DNA of 64,000 nucleotides from Dendrobium chrysotoxum (Eukaryota; Streptophyta; Magnoliopsida; Asparagales; Orchidaceae): positions 10,962,200-11,026,199 of the forward strand of contig CM034315.1 of the NCBI GenBank assembly GCA_019925795.1, read 5' to 3'. Under the pieces are notes generated by a model. It ran no database searches. It saw only the letters and a program-made list of their open reading frames with translations, and had not been told where the DNA came from. This document shows, piece after piece, positions 53,722-64,000 of this stretch. How positions within the stretch are numbered: the stretch's first letter is position 1; the number at the start of each line of letters is the position of its first letter. The position numbers were made by a program, and so were the translations under genes.

Positions 53722-56700
53722 ATTGCCGTTGCCAGGTCCCAAGTTCTGGATGAGATAAGTGGAGGGTTGCGTTAGGTAGTCGACAGCCAGCGTAAAACTT
53801 GTCGAATAATCATGACAATAATCCTTTAATACATTGTGTTACTGCTAGGACGTTCCTTGGAAGCGACGCGCTGTATGACTGAATACAGTGACAAGTGTGC
53901 AAGGGCTGCTGCACCGGCACCCGGGTGCAGTGTTAAATAGGCAAGGGTTCCCACATCATGGACGAATGTGGGCAAAGAAGCTAGTCCATGAATATAAAAT
54001 TAGGATAAGAACTTGGAATATAGGTAACCTTACAGGTAAATCAATGAAATTAATAGATATTATGATTCATAGGAAAATAAATATTTTCTGCATTTAGGAA
54101 ACTAAATGAGTTGGAGAGAAGGCTAAGGAGATTGATAGTTTTGGTTTTAAACTTTAGTATTCTGGTAAGAGTCGTACTAGAAATGGTGTAGGCGTGATTA
54201 TAGATAAGAGTTTAAAAAATAATGTTATAAAAATTAATAGAATTGGAGATAGAATTATAGCTTTAAAGATTGTTATTGATACTCAGATTATTAATATTAT
54301 AAGTGCTTATGCTCCTCAAGTAGGTTTGGATATGGGGTCAAAATTAAAATTTTGGATTAACTTAGAATAATTAATACAAAAGATACCTCTTGAAGAAAAA
54401 ACATTTTATTGGAGGAGATTTAAATAGACATGTTGGTAGAGAGGTAGACGATTTTAAAAGCATTCATGATGACTTTAGGTTTGGAGCGGACTAATGAAGG
54501 TGGTAAGACCATATTAGATTTTTCTTTAGCTTATGATTGTGTAATTGCTAATATTTTTTTAAGAAAAGAGATGAACATCTCATCACTTATAAGAATGAAT
54601 ATAGTAAAACTTAGATTGATTATTTTCTTATAAGAAAAATAGATCGTTTAAATTGCAAAGATTGTAAAGTTATTCCAAGTGAAAGTTTATGTACCAAACA
54701 TTTCTTATTAGTTTTGGACTTTAAGATGAAGGGGCATAAAATAACAAATAAAGTAAAACGTTGTTTTAGGATTAGATGGGGGCATTTAAAGAATATTAAC
54801 AAAAATATTTTTGAGAGTAAGATACTAAATCTTAAAATTTTTTCTGTGCATGAGGAAGTCAATATTATGTGGGAAAAAGTAGCTAATGATATTAAGAATG
54901 TTGCAAAAAATGTGCTTGGTTTATCAAAGGGTAAACCCCTAATATTAAAAATAGTTGGTGGTTGAATGAAAATGTTCAAGAAAAGATAACAAATAAGAAG
55001 ATTTGTTATAAAAATTGGTTTAGATGTAAAGATTCTGATAATTGGGAAAAATATAAAGAGACTCGTAAGGAGTCTAAGAAAGTAATATGCGATGCAAAGA
55101 CTTTAGCTTTTAATGATTTATATAATAGATTAGATACTAATGAGGGCGAAAGATATATGTATAAGTTAGCCAAACAAAGAGAGAAGAGTAGTAAGAATTT
55201 AATTCAAGTGAAGTGTATTAAGGATGAAGATCAAAATGTTCTTTTATTAGAAAAAGATATTCAACAAAGGTGGATGAGCTAATTTTATAAACTCTTCAAT
55301 GAAGATAATGAGAATGTGATTGACTTTAGTGACCTTAGCACTCTAAATGAAAATAAAGATTTTTATTTTTATCGGCGTATTTGTAAAACCGAAGTTAGAG
55401 AGGCTTTAAAGAAAATGAATCGTGGAAAAGTTATTGGACCTGATGATGTCCCAATAGAGGTGTGGAAATGCTTAGGAGAAGAAGGAATTTCTTGGCTTAC
55501 TAAACTTTTTAATATTATTTTGAATACTAAAAAGATGCCAGATGAGTGGAGAATGAGTGTGTTGATTCCTATTTTTAAGAATAAAGGTGATGCACAAGAT
55601 TATGCGAATTATAGAGGAATTAAGTTAATGTGTAATACTTTAAAACTATGGGAGAAAGTTATGGAGCATAGATTGCGGCCTGATACTAACGTTTCTCAAA
55701 ATCAATTTGGATTCATGCCGGGTAGGTCTACTATGGAAGCTATATATTTATTGAGATGTTTGATGGAGAAGTATAGAGAGAATAAGAAGGACCAACATAT
55801 GATTTTTATTGATTTAGAGAAAGCATATGATAAAGTTCCAAGAGAAGTGCTAAGGAGAGTTCTGGAAAAGAAAGGGGTTAATAATACTTATATTCAAGTT
55901 ATTAAGGATATGTATGCAGGAGCTGTTACTTGTGTCCAGACACAAGGTGGTTTGACCAAGTATTTTCCTATTTCAGTTGGATTACATCAAGGATCAGCCT
56001 TAAGCCCATATATATATATATATATAGGATGTTCTCACTAAACATTTGCAAGAGGTTGTATCCTGGTGTATACTTTTTGCTGGTGATATTCTTCTTGTTG
56101 ATAAGACTAGAGAGGGAGTTGAAGGTAAACTTGAATTATGGAGGTCAATCTTAGAGTTTACAGGCTTTCGTTTGAGTAGATCTAAAACTGAATATATGGA
56201 ATGTAATTTTAGTAATAATAATTCTAGTGAGGGGGGTTATGATTTTGGGTGATCAAGTTATTAAGAAGAATGCACTTGGGTCTATTGTTCAGAGTGATGG
56301 TGAAATAGATGGGAATATTATTACTAGAATCCAAGTTGGATGGTTGAAGTGGAGGAATGCATCGGGCTTGATGTGTGATAGAAAAGTCCACCTCAAACTT
56401 AAGGGAAAATTCTATAAGATGGTGGTTAGACCTGCAATGCTTTATGGTGCAGAATGTTGGCCATTAAAAGAGAAGCATAATATTAAGTTAAGTGTTACAG
56501 AGATGAGGATGCTCAGGTGGATGAGTGGCTTTACTCTTAGAGAAAGGATAAGAAATGAGCATATACGTGAAAATGTTGGAGTAGTTCCAGTGGAAGATAA
56601 GATTAGAGAAAGTCGCCTTAGATAGTTTGGCCACATAAAACGACGGCCTTCCGATGGCCCGGTTAGGAAAATAGATGTATTAGATTTGACTTATGGTAAG

Positions 56701-56869
56701 AATGGTAGTGGTAGACCTAAAAAAACTTGGTTAGAAAATATTGGAAATGACATTTCTTTATTAGGTTTAAATGAGAATTTAATTTTTAAAAAGGCACAAT
56801 GGAGAAAAAAGATTCATATAGCCGACCCCACATAGTGGGATAAAGGCTTGATGTTGTTGTTGTTGTTGT
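53722..56869 (+). mobile_element. RTE-clade non-LTR retrotransposon, near full length, inactive
   Basis: Starts near GCCGTTGCCAGGTCCCAAGT and ends CCCACATAGTGGGATAAAGG with a (TTG)n tail (56852-56869). One long frame runs from an AP-type endonuclease (IRIRTWNIGNLTGKSMKLID at about 53999; SAYAPQVGLD near 54302) through the reverse transcriptase to a C-terminal region (ENVGVVPVEDKIRESRLR), as in plant RTE elements. It contains several stops and frameshifts. Fragments of the same family occur at 9.9, 12.0, 21.1, 22.7, 34.6, 41.7, 44.5 and 58 kb. Confidence 0.92.
54962..56625 (+). pseudogene. RTE reverse-transcriptase pseudogene
   Basis: Frame 54962-56041, broken once by a stop at 55280, covers the thumb-side linker and RT blocks: GPDDVPIEVWKCLG, VLIPIFKNKGDAQDYANYRG, NQFGFMPGRSTMEAIYLLR, IFIDLEKAYDKVPR (first catalytic Asp) and GLHQGSALSPY. 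It then runs into an AT dinucleotide tract (56012-56029), which shifts the frame. The next block (56046-56252) has LFAGDILLV where active RTs carry F-A-D-D, so one catalytic Asp is replaced by Gly. The C-terminal block follows in a third frame (56227-56625). The enzyme is clearly dead. Confidence 0.92.
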
Positions 56870-57237
56870 CAATGTTTAAAATTGCGTAATCGAGTATTGA
56901 GGCGTTTTTCGTTTGTGAGGCGAGGCGTAAGCCTCAAGGCGTTTTGAGGCGTAAGCCTCAAAATCAAAAGATTGCGTAAACATAAAATGATAAATTTTTT
57001 ATATACTAATAAGTAAAAAATATAAAACATAAAAAGGCACAAGATATGAAGTGAAATCAAAATATCCCAATAATAAGACAATATGAAATATAGTTCAACT
57101 CAAATTCTATCTTTCCCAAATCACAGTATTCTTTTCATTAACATATAATTCCAAAAATAAATGGCAATGACATATACAAAAGAAGAAGCAATTAACACTA
57201 ACAACTATTACTAAAGATGATGAATACAACAAATATG

Positions 57238-57378
57238 CCGGGCAGCCGGGGGTCCAAGGGGGCCCTGCCCCCTGGCGGGGTTTGACCTGCCGGGGTTCGA
57301 CCTATCGGGGTTCGACCAGCGCAGGGTCAAGGGGCAGCGCCCTTGTAGGGGTTTCCGGGGGCAGCGCCCCCGGAACAA
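57238..57378. repeat. GC-rich palindromic block
   Basis: Contains GGGGCAGCGCCC, GGGGGCAGCGCCCCCGG, GGGGGCCCTGCCCCC and the repeated phrase GGGGTT(C/T)GACC(T/A) (three times). GC content is far above the surroundings. Confidence 0.7.
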
Positions 57379-57447
57379 ATTTTTATAGTAAGAGTAATTT
57401 TAAAGTTATGCTTATTTTTAAAGTTCGTAAGTCGTTTGTATGGAAAG

Positions 57448-57650
57448 ATACTGAGCGATACCGAGTGGTACTGAGCAGTACCGAGCGGTACCGAGCATTG
57501 TTGTACCGAGCAGTACCGAGTGGTACCGAGCGGTATCGAGCAATACCGAGATGTACCGAGTGGTACCGAGCATTGTTGTACCGAGCGGTACCGAGCAGTA
57601 CCAAGCATGTACCTAGCGATACCGAGCAATACCAAGTGGTACCGAGCAGA
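57448..57650. repeat. Decanucleotide array (GGTACCGAGC-type)
   Basis: About 20 units of 10 bp, variants of TACCGAGCGG / TACCGAGCAA / TACCGAGTGG, with a small 'ATTGTTG' insertion twice (about 57497 and 57572). The unit core GGTACC is palindromic, so both strands read open: RYRALLYRAVPSG-like on plus and ARYRSVPLGTAR-like on minus. These frames are repeat products, not genes. Confidence 0.9.
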
Positions 57651-57969
57651 CAGACCGAATAGATATATATATTAGGTTAGGATTTTTTTTTAATTTTAAG
57701 AGGTGGACGCCTCTAAAACATGAGGCGAGGCGCGCCTCAGTGAACTTGAGGCGTACGCCTCAATGCTAGCTCTCATTGCGTAGGCTTTGAGGCTTAAAAG
57801 TTTAAAATTGCGCTAAGGCGCACCTCTAATTGCGCAATTTTAAACCATGGTTGTTGTGTAAGCTAAATATAATGATTTTAGAATACCCAGGGTTGTTTGG
57901 TTGATAGTAAAATAAATTCACAAAATCAATTTTTTTATTGGAAGTACAATGAACCTTTTTTTTTATATT

Positions 57970-60054
57970 AACACCGTCGTTGCCAAGTCCCAAATTCTAG
58001 ATGAAAAAAATGGAGGGTTGCGTTAGAAAGTTGAGAGCCAGCGTAAAACTTGTTGAATAATAATGAAATGAATTCTTTAATATATTGTATTAATGCTAGG
58101 GCATTTCCTAAAAGTGACGCGTTATATGGCCTGAATACAGTGAGAAATATGCAAGTGCCGTTGTACCGGTGCCCGGGTACATAGTTAAATAAGCAAAGGT
58201 TCCCACATCACGGTGAGTTGGAGAGAAGGCTAAGAAGATCGATAGTTTAGGGTTGAAACTATAGTATTCAGGTAAGAGTCGAACAAGAAATAATATAGGT
58301 ATGATTATAGATTAGAGTTTTAAGGATAATATTGTACAAATTAATAGAATTGAAGATGGATGCCATGATTATTAATATTATAAATACTTATGCTCCTCAA
58401 GTAGGTTTGAATATATGTTTAAAATTAAAATTTTGAAATGACTTTAAAAAATTAATACAAAAAATACCTCTTGGAGAAAGAGTTTTTATTGGAGGAGATT
58501 TAAATGGACATATTGGTAGAGAGGTAACAAATTTTAAAAGCATTCATGGTGATTATGAGTTTGGAGCGACTAATGAGGTGGTAGGACCATATTAGATTTT
58601 TCTCTAGCTTATTATTTTATAACTACTAATACTTTATTAAGAAAAGAGTGGACCATCTCATCACTTATAAGAATAGATATAATAAAATTCAGATTGATTA
58701 TTTTCTTATAAGAAATAGAACGTTTAGATTGCAAAGATTGTAAAGTTATTCCAAGTCAAAATTTATGTACCTAGCATCACTTATTAGTTTTAGACTTTTA
58801 AGATGAAGAGACAGAATATGAAAAATAAAATAAAATATTATCCTAGAATTATATGGAGGTATTTAAAGAATACTAACAATAATATTTTTTAGGGTAATAT
58901 TCATGATTTTAAGATTCTAATTGTACATAAGAAAGCTATTGCTATGTGAAAAAAAAGCTAATGATATCAATAATGTTATAAAGGAGGTGCTTAGAGTATC
59001 AAAAAGAAAAATTCCTAATAGTAAAAATAGTTGGTGGTAGAATCAAAATGTGCAAGAAAAGATAAAAAAAATAAGAAGCTTTATTATACAAATTGATTTA
59101 GATGTCAAAATTCAAAAATTGGGAAATATATAGAGTGGGCTAGAAAGGAATCTAAAAAAGGAATATGTGATGAATATGTGATGCAAAGAATTTAACTTTT
59201 AATGACTTATATAATAGATTAGATACTAAGGAAGATGAAAGATGTATGTACAAGTTAGTTAAGCAAAGAGATAAGAGAAGAATATAGTTCAAGTTAAGTA
59301 CATATGAGGATAAAAAAGTGCTTTTATTTGAAGAGAATAGTCAACAAAGGTGGATGAGATATTTTGATAAGTTTTTCAATGAAGATTGTGAGAATACGAA
59401 TAACTTTAGTGACTTTAGCACCCTAAATGAAGATAAATATTTTTTATTTTTATTGGCATATTAGTAAAATCAAAGTTAGAGAGGTTTTATAGAGAATGAA
59501 GTGTGAAAAAGCTGTTGGACTAGATGATATTCCAATAGAGATGTGGAAATGCCTAGGAGATGAAGAAATTTCTTGGTTTACCTAACTTTACAATATTATT
59601 TTAAGAAAGATGATAGATAAGTGAAGGAGTGTGTTGATTCCTATTTTTAAGAATAAATGTGATGCACAAGTGTGTGCGAATTATAGATTGTGTCATACTT
59701 TAAAACAATGGATGAGAGTTATTGAGCATAGGTTATGAAGTGATACCAATATTTCAAAAAATCAATTTGGATTCATGTTGGGTAGGTCTACTATGAAAGC
59801 TATACATTTATTGAGAGGTTTGATAGAGAAGTATAGATAGAATAAGGAGGATCTATATACTTATTGATTTAGAGAAAGCTTATGGTAAATTTTCAAGAGA
59901 AGTGCTATGGAGAGTTTTAGACAAGGGGTTAATAATGCTTATACTTGAGTCATTCAGGATATGTATACAAGAGCTATTACATGTGTTCAAACACAAGGTG
60001 GTATGACCAAGTATTTCCCTATTTTAGTTGGATTACATCAAGGATCAGCTTATA
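57970..60054 (+). mobile_element. Second RTE copy, heavily decayed and 3' truncated
   Basis: Runs parallel to the first copy from the leader (CGTTGCCAAGTCCCAAATTC) through endonuclease phrases (TATGCTCCTCAAGTAGGTTT) and RT phrases (ATCAATTTGGATTCATGTTG, GATTTAGAGAAAGCTTATGG) to GGATTACATCAAGGATCAGC, where it is cut off. Many stops and indels interrupt it; no frame is usable. Confidence 0.88.
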
Positions 60055-61794
60055 CGAAACGCTTGTAGTTTTGTAATAACCAAAAAACCAGGTAATCAAA
60101 AATAAAATTTTTTATTAAGAAATTTTTTTATCTTATACTAACAATTAATTATTGCTAATTAAATGTTTTCCCCTTATTTCGATTAGATGCACCCCTTGGC
60201 TGAGAGGAAGTTAAAATAACAGTTATTGTGTGGGCCCTCATATCTTCTTATCTGATTTATCTTTCACGCAAGCCAGAAGTTACACAAGAAAGCATTGGAA
60301 GCATTGTTAAAGAGATCGGCACAGTGCATTGGAAGGAAGAATCGGCACAGTACTGTATAGTAGAGAGCGGCACAGTGCTGTGAAAGAGATCGGCAAGCAG
60401 ACAGCGGCTGAAGGGAAATTTGTGAAGACTCAAGCAGTGTGCGGGTGAGACACTGTTGCAAGGCTCGTCACAGTATATTCTGAGTGAGAAACAGAAGTCC
60501 TGGAGTGGGCCTTGGGGGCAAATATTGTAAGACTTGTGAGTCTGCGTGAGTGGGCATAATAGTGAACAGAAGTTTAAGAAATTGTTTAGAGCAACAGGTA
60601 GTGATTATAGCATAAGTTTTTATTTTTTATTTCTTAAGTAATGGAAATTGGTTGATATTGAAGTGAGTTTTTACCTAAAGTGTAGGATCTATATTTGTCA
60701 GAGGAAATAACAGAGAAATGGTAAAGAAAATAAAAAGATAAATTGAAGGAAGAAGAAATTGAGGGAAGAACATTGAGGGAAGCAAATTGTTTATATGATA
60801 ATGCTTGTAGTTGTCTTTCAGAATTTAAAAAGTCTATAGAAGTTTCTAAAGCAAATACACCAATTATATTTTAAGATTCATCGAGTATATGCAGAAGGGA
60901 GGTTACGAGGTAAATTGTGATTTTTATTTAAATTGATTTTATGTAATGTATTTGGAAAATGCAATGAAGAAACTGTAGAATTTGAGATGTACATTGTAGA
61001 TAACTTACAAAAGAAAAAAAGTGCAAGGTGGAGGCATTGAGGAGACAAATATTCAAGGAGGTAAGTAATGCAAATTAAATTTTAAAAGTCAAATATTGTT
61101 AATTCTATACATGTATACTAGTTATTGACTGAATAAAATGGAAATATGCATTAAAGTTAATGATTTTGCTAAGGGATGTTCATAGCCAAGTTTTCATGTA
61201 TGAATAACTTCTTATATATTTGAATCATAAAAGTTTCAAATAAGAGAAGGTTTATTTAAAGATTTTTCTAGTTAAAAATATTTTGGAAAGAAGTTCAATT
61301 CTTAACATATGGACACACACTCTCTTTATGCAAATATTATTACAGATATATTATTATGAAAGTATGAAACATTAAAATGCAATTATGAAATATGAATATT
61401 GGAAGTCTACTGAATATCAAATTAAAAAGATTGGTTATAAAATGATATGATACCTGCAATTATATGTGGGGCAAAAAACACCCCATATATGATACATACA
61501 TTGCAGGTGAGATAAAAGGGACCCCAGAGATATAATACTTGCATAGCAGATGGGGCCAAAAGGGACCCCTAAAGAGGCAAAAGAGACCTCTATGTAGTTC
61601 AATGGCAATAATGTCAGATTTACCTAAGCTCCATTGAACATTCTTATGAAAGTTTAGTCAATTCTTTAGAAGATTAATATTGATATTTTGTACAGACTTT
61701 AAAAAAAAATAAAGGTTAATCCTAAATATGATTTTATGATGTTTTGCAAATAATGATAAGTTTATTCAATTATGATTTCAATGTTGTGATTTCA
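60055..61794 (+). mobile_element. LTR-like noncoding block
   Basis: It interrupts the second RTE copy. The start (ACGAAACGCTTGTAGTTTTG) weakly resembles the end of the LTR at 62667-63123 (ATGAAATACTTGTAGTTTTC). The GC-richer 60280-60540 and the ACCTGCAATTATATGTGGGG / ACCCCAGAGATATAATACTT phrases at 61451-61540 look like LTR promoter DNA, but no clean termini were found and no coding is visible. Confidence 0.35.
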
Positions 61795-62636
61795 ATTATG
61801 AATTCCCTCCAACTTCGTATGGGCCACCTCATGTCTCTCCACTGGTACCAAGCTAATGCCTTCCCTTCCAAACATAGGCTAGCTGCCGTCAACTTCTCCT
61901 CTTCCGTCAACCCATTGACGGCAAAGTATCTCTCTACCTTGTAAATCCACCCATGTGTATCCTCCCCTTCAAAGATGGACATCTTCAGTTTCCGGACCTT
62001 CGGATCTCCCCCATTTCCCCTGAATCCTCCATAATTTCCCCTTCCCCATGTGGATGGCCCTCCCCAAGTGTCCCGATCCTCCCTTCAACGTTCATACCCG
62101 AACCCTTCTTCCATTTCCCCCCTTCTTCTAACAAAATCAGCACCTCTCCGGCCATAATCCTCTTCCCTTCTATCCCAATCAACACCCCTTTGCTCATACC
62201 CTGCAGGTCCATGTATCTCTCCATACCTTCCACCTCTCTCCTCCCTCTGGAAAGGGTCCAGATGGGGTCTTCTTCCCTTTACCTCTACGATCTCCATCTC
62301 ATTTTCATCCCTATAGATTTCAGAATTCGTATTTCTCCCAACCCACTCTCTTGCCTCCGATGCCGTCGTTTGGTTTTGATGATCCCATATTTTCTTCAAC
62401 ATCTCTTGAAGATCCGAGAACTTGCCTTATATGGAGGAAATTCTATCCTCCACCATTTCTTTGATTTCGCACATTTCCCCCTCAAGCCGTTCTTCCAAAG
62501 CATCCACCTTCTTGGCCGCCATCAATACCTGGATTTTTGTTAGACTAAAAAATTGGATCTCGACCCCAAAAACAACAAAAAAAACCACATTTTCAAACAA
62601 AAACCTGCTACAGGAATTTATTGAAACAGCCGCCAA
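61770..62636 (-). pseudogene. Ty3/gypsy gag fragment
   Basis: A single minus-strand frame from 62636 to 61770, with stops at about 62427 and 62085, reads like the start of a plant gypsy gag. It has an N-terminal acidic coiled stretch (KKVDALEERLEGEMCEIKEM), a charged Arg/Glu/Gly-rich linker (RREEDYGRRGADFVRRRGEM), and then the retrotransposon-gag core (FEGEDTHGWIYKVERYFAVN, then EEKLTAASLCLEGKALAWYQ and WPIRSWREF). It is truncated right after this, at about 61795, so protease and pol are missing. Confidence 0.9.
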
Positions 62637-62650
62637 ATAGCTCGAAAAAC

Positions 62651-62664
62651 TGCTCTGATATCAA
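62651..62664 (-). promoter_or_regulatory. Primer-binding site of the gypsy element
   Basis: On the minus strand TTGATATCAGAGCA lies just downstream of the LTR, one change from the tRNA-Met site TGGTATCAGAGC. Confidence 0.75.
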
Positions 62665-62666
62665 TT

Positions 62667-63123
62667 TGATATGAAATACTTGTAGTTTTCAAGCGAAACT
62701 TATCAATCTTGGAAAATTAGCGAGAAATCTCTACAAAACTCCAAGCAAAACAAAAAAACAATAGATATTTTATATTATTTGATGAAAGGAACTGGAAAAT
62801 ACCAAGATACAAGTGATCCTCTATTCGAGAGGAGGATCTATCTCTCCCAATTCTCTAGACGCCGCTAGAGCCCGAGAATGCCAAGCACCAAAATAGAAAA
62901 TCAGCCACAATCAACATGCCCTAACCCTAATACAAAACTACTATTTAAAGCAAACATAAAAATAATGCAAAAGGACTAAACATCCCCCCCTCTCTCTTTC
63001 CTAGGCAGTAGACCCCACCCCAAGGGGGGCAGGATTAGGCTCCTGCGGACCAGCAAACCTCCGCCTGCTGTAGCACCTGAGCCGGCCCAAGGGTTGGGCC
63101 GGCTGGACCGGTCCGGTCTATCA
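62667..63123 (-). repeat. 5' LTR of the truncated gypsy element (457 bp)
   Basis: Read on the minus strand it starts TGATAGACCGGACCGG and ends TTTCATATCA, giving inverted TGATA/TATCA ends immediately before the primer-binding site and gag. It is rich in GGCCGGC near its start and includes CTAGAGAATTGGGAGAGATA. The matching 3' LTR is not present. Confidence 0.78.
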
Positions 63124-64000
63124 TTCTCCCACTAGATTTAGATTATATCCCTCAACTCCATAAGAACTTGAGACCAAGGACATGTGTGCATTGTTGTTGT
63201 CTATGGAGAGTAAAACTATGTATCTATTCATAAGACAAAATAGAACAAGGAAAGAACAGTTGCAATGCAATGATGAAGATTACAACAATGGGAATAGTTT
63301 GTAGCAATGCAGCAATGAAGGCTACAAAAATGCGGAACCTTTATAAAAATACATCGATGAAGGCTTTAGTTATAAGAAATTAGAGAAAAGGAGTGAGTAC
63401 AACAATGAAGGCCATAGGATTATTGTAATGCAACAAAAAAAGGCTGCAATAATGAAAACATAAGAAAGAGAAAAGGCCTAGAGATTTGATATCATGACAA
63501 GAATTAAAAAGAATGGGTTGTATTAGTTTTAAATATTTATGCAGTATTTACACAATCCTAGGAGAGATTCTAATAGGAAACATAAAAAATTAAGAAATGA
63601 TAATTAGAATATTCTACAGATAAGTAGGCGGTAAGGATCAAATGGAACAACAAGGTGGAAGCAAAAGAGCGAAGACGTCTTTGCAGTGTGGATCCCAGCT
63701 ACAAGAACTTATGCAGGCATTTCCCAATAATTAAAGAGGGTTTCAAAATTTATTTCTTTTGGAGATAGTTAGTTCTCCACATATTAATGTATATTTTTTT
63801 AAAACTTAAAATAAGAGAACAAAATTCAATCATAAAATATCCAATTTTCTAATCTCCTGCCGTCTTATTCTAATTTTCAAGATAATCATAGAATTTTCTT
63901 CATTTAACTGCAATGATTGAAGAATTCTTTTATGTAATACATCCAAAAAATTTTATAGGTTACTAAGATTATTCTATGATTTAATCATTAACTTTGATCA
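63124..64000. other. Noncoding DNA with degenerate GCAATGAAGGCTACAA repeats
   Basis: Between about 63255 and 63460, phrases like 'GCAATGCAGCAATGAAGGCTACAA' recur four to five times at uneven ~40-60-bp spacing (63262, 63309, 63352, 63393, 63430). The rest of the interval to the window end is AT-rich with no frame. Confidence 0.4.

Larger units (their letters stand above)
56870..57850. mobile_element. Inverted-repeat element inserted in the RTE (TTG)n tail
   Basis: The left end is AATGTTTAAAATTGCGTAAT and the right end ATTGCGCAATTTTAAACCAT; these are inverted. Both subterminal regions are rich in GAGGCG/CGCCTC (GAGGCGTAAGCCTCA on the left, GAGGCGTACGCCTCA on the right). TTGTTG occurs on both sides, so it landed in the microsatellite tail of the RTE and the target duplication cannot be read exactly. 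The centre has a GC-rich block and a decamer array (separate entries). No transposase is present; a MULE-like foldback element is my best guess. Confidence 0.7.

Noticed and set aside
57282..57662. 126-codon plus-strand and 102-codon minus-strand repeat proteins
   Set aside because: Both strands are open only because the decamer array lacks stop triplets; the peptides are pure repeat products.
61953..62543. 196-codon plus-strand frame
   Set aside because: It is the antisense of the gypsy gag frame; the minus strand has the recognisable gag core.

Overview
The window reads as nuclear DNA of a flowering plant. It is AT-rich, the genes carry introns with plant-type GT..AG junctions, and the three recognisable proteins belong to plant or mainly plant families (an ATL RING-H2 ubiquitin ligase, a two-RRM chloroplast-type RNA-binding protein and a PLATZ zinc-finger protein). 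Most of the rest is transposable-element debris. I cannot name the species. There are no operons, CRISPR arrays or recognisable tRNA/rRNA genes.

Genes (all on the minus strand): (1) an intronless ATL-type RING-H2 protein of 184 aa at 5025-5579, with a short upstream ORF in its leader; (2) a 291-aa protein with a plastid-type N-terminus and two RRMs, in four exons spread over 12837-23723 because its second intron is about 8.7 kb and full of transposons; (3) a 220-aa PLATZ protein in four exons between 35572 and 37711. I rebuilt the exons of (2) and (3) by hand from splice sites. All junctions are phase 0 and both complete domain architectures come out intact. A few isolated stretches (33.9 kb, 40.4 kb, 44.36 kb, 52.7 kb) look like exons of unidentified or broken genes and are flagged at low confidence.

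Repeats by region: 0.4-2.7 kb holds two tandem arrays (a ~155-bp TTGAC-rich unit and a CTAGG/GATC-rich minisatellite) beside an LTR-like tail; 10.4-11.0 kb a tandem duplication in which one copy carries a foldback insertion and the other is the empty site; 14.5-23.2 kb the transposon-filled intron; 25-30 kb a DNA transposon with an LTR inside it, a GGGTC-saturated hAT-like element and a short LTR retrotransposon with no coding capacity and perfect 5-bp target duplications; 30.3-31.5 kb a ~90-bp degenerate tandem repeat; 32.8-35.1 kb a second hAT-like element, a CACTA end and a foldback element nested in an RTE tail; 43-53 kb several MITEs, a 749-bp hAT-like element saturated with GAGCTCG and two solo LTRs; 53.7-60.05 kb two RTE-clade non-LTR retrotransposons separated by an inverted-repeat element holding a decanucleotide array; 60-63.1 kb LTR and gag remains of Ty3/gypsy elements.

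The genes have unrelated jobs (ubiquitination, plastid RNA binding, transcriptional regulation) and nothing suggests they act as one system. The most informative content is structural: nested insertions with datable target duplications, motif-saturated non-autonomous hATs, degenerate tandem arrays with conserved hairpins, and a noncoding LTR family seen both as a complete miniature element and as a solo LTR.
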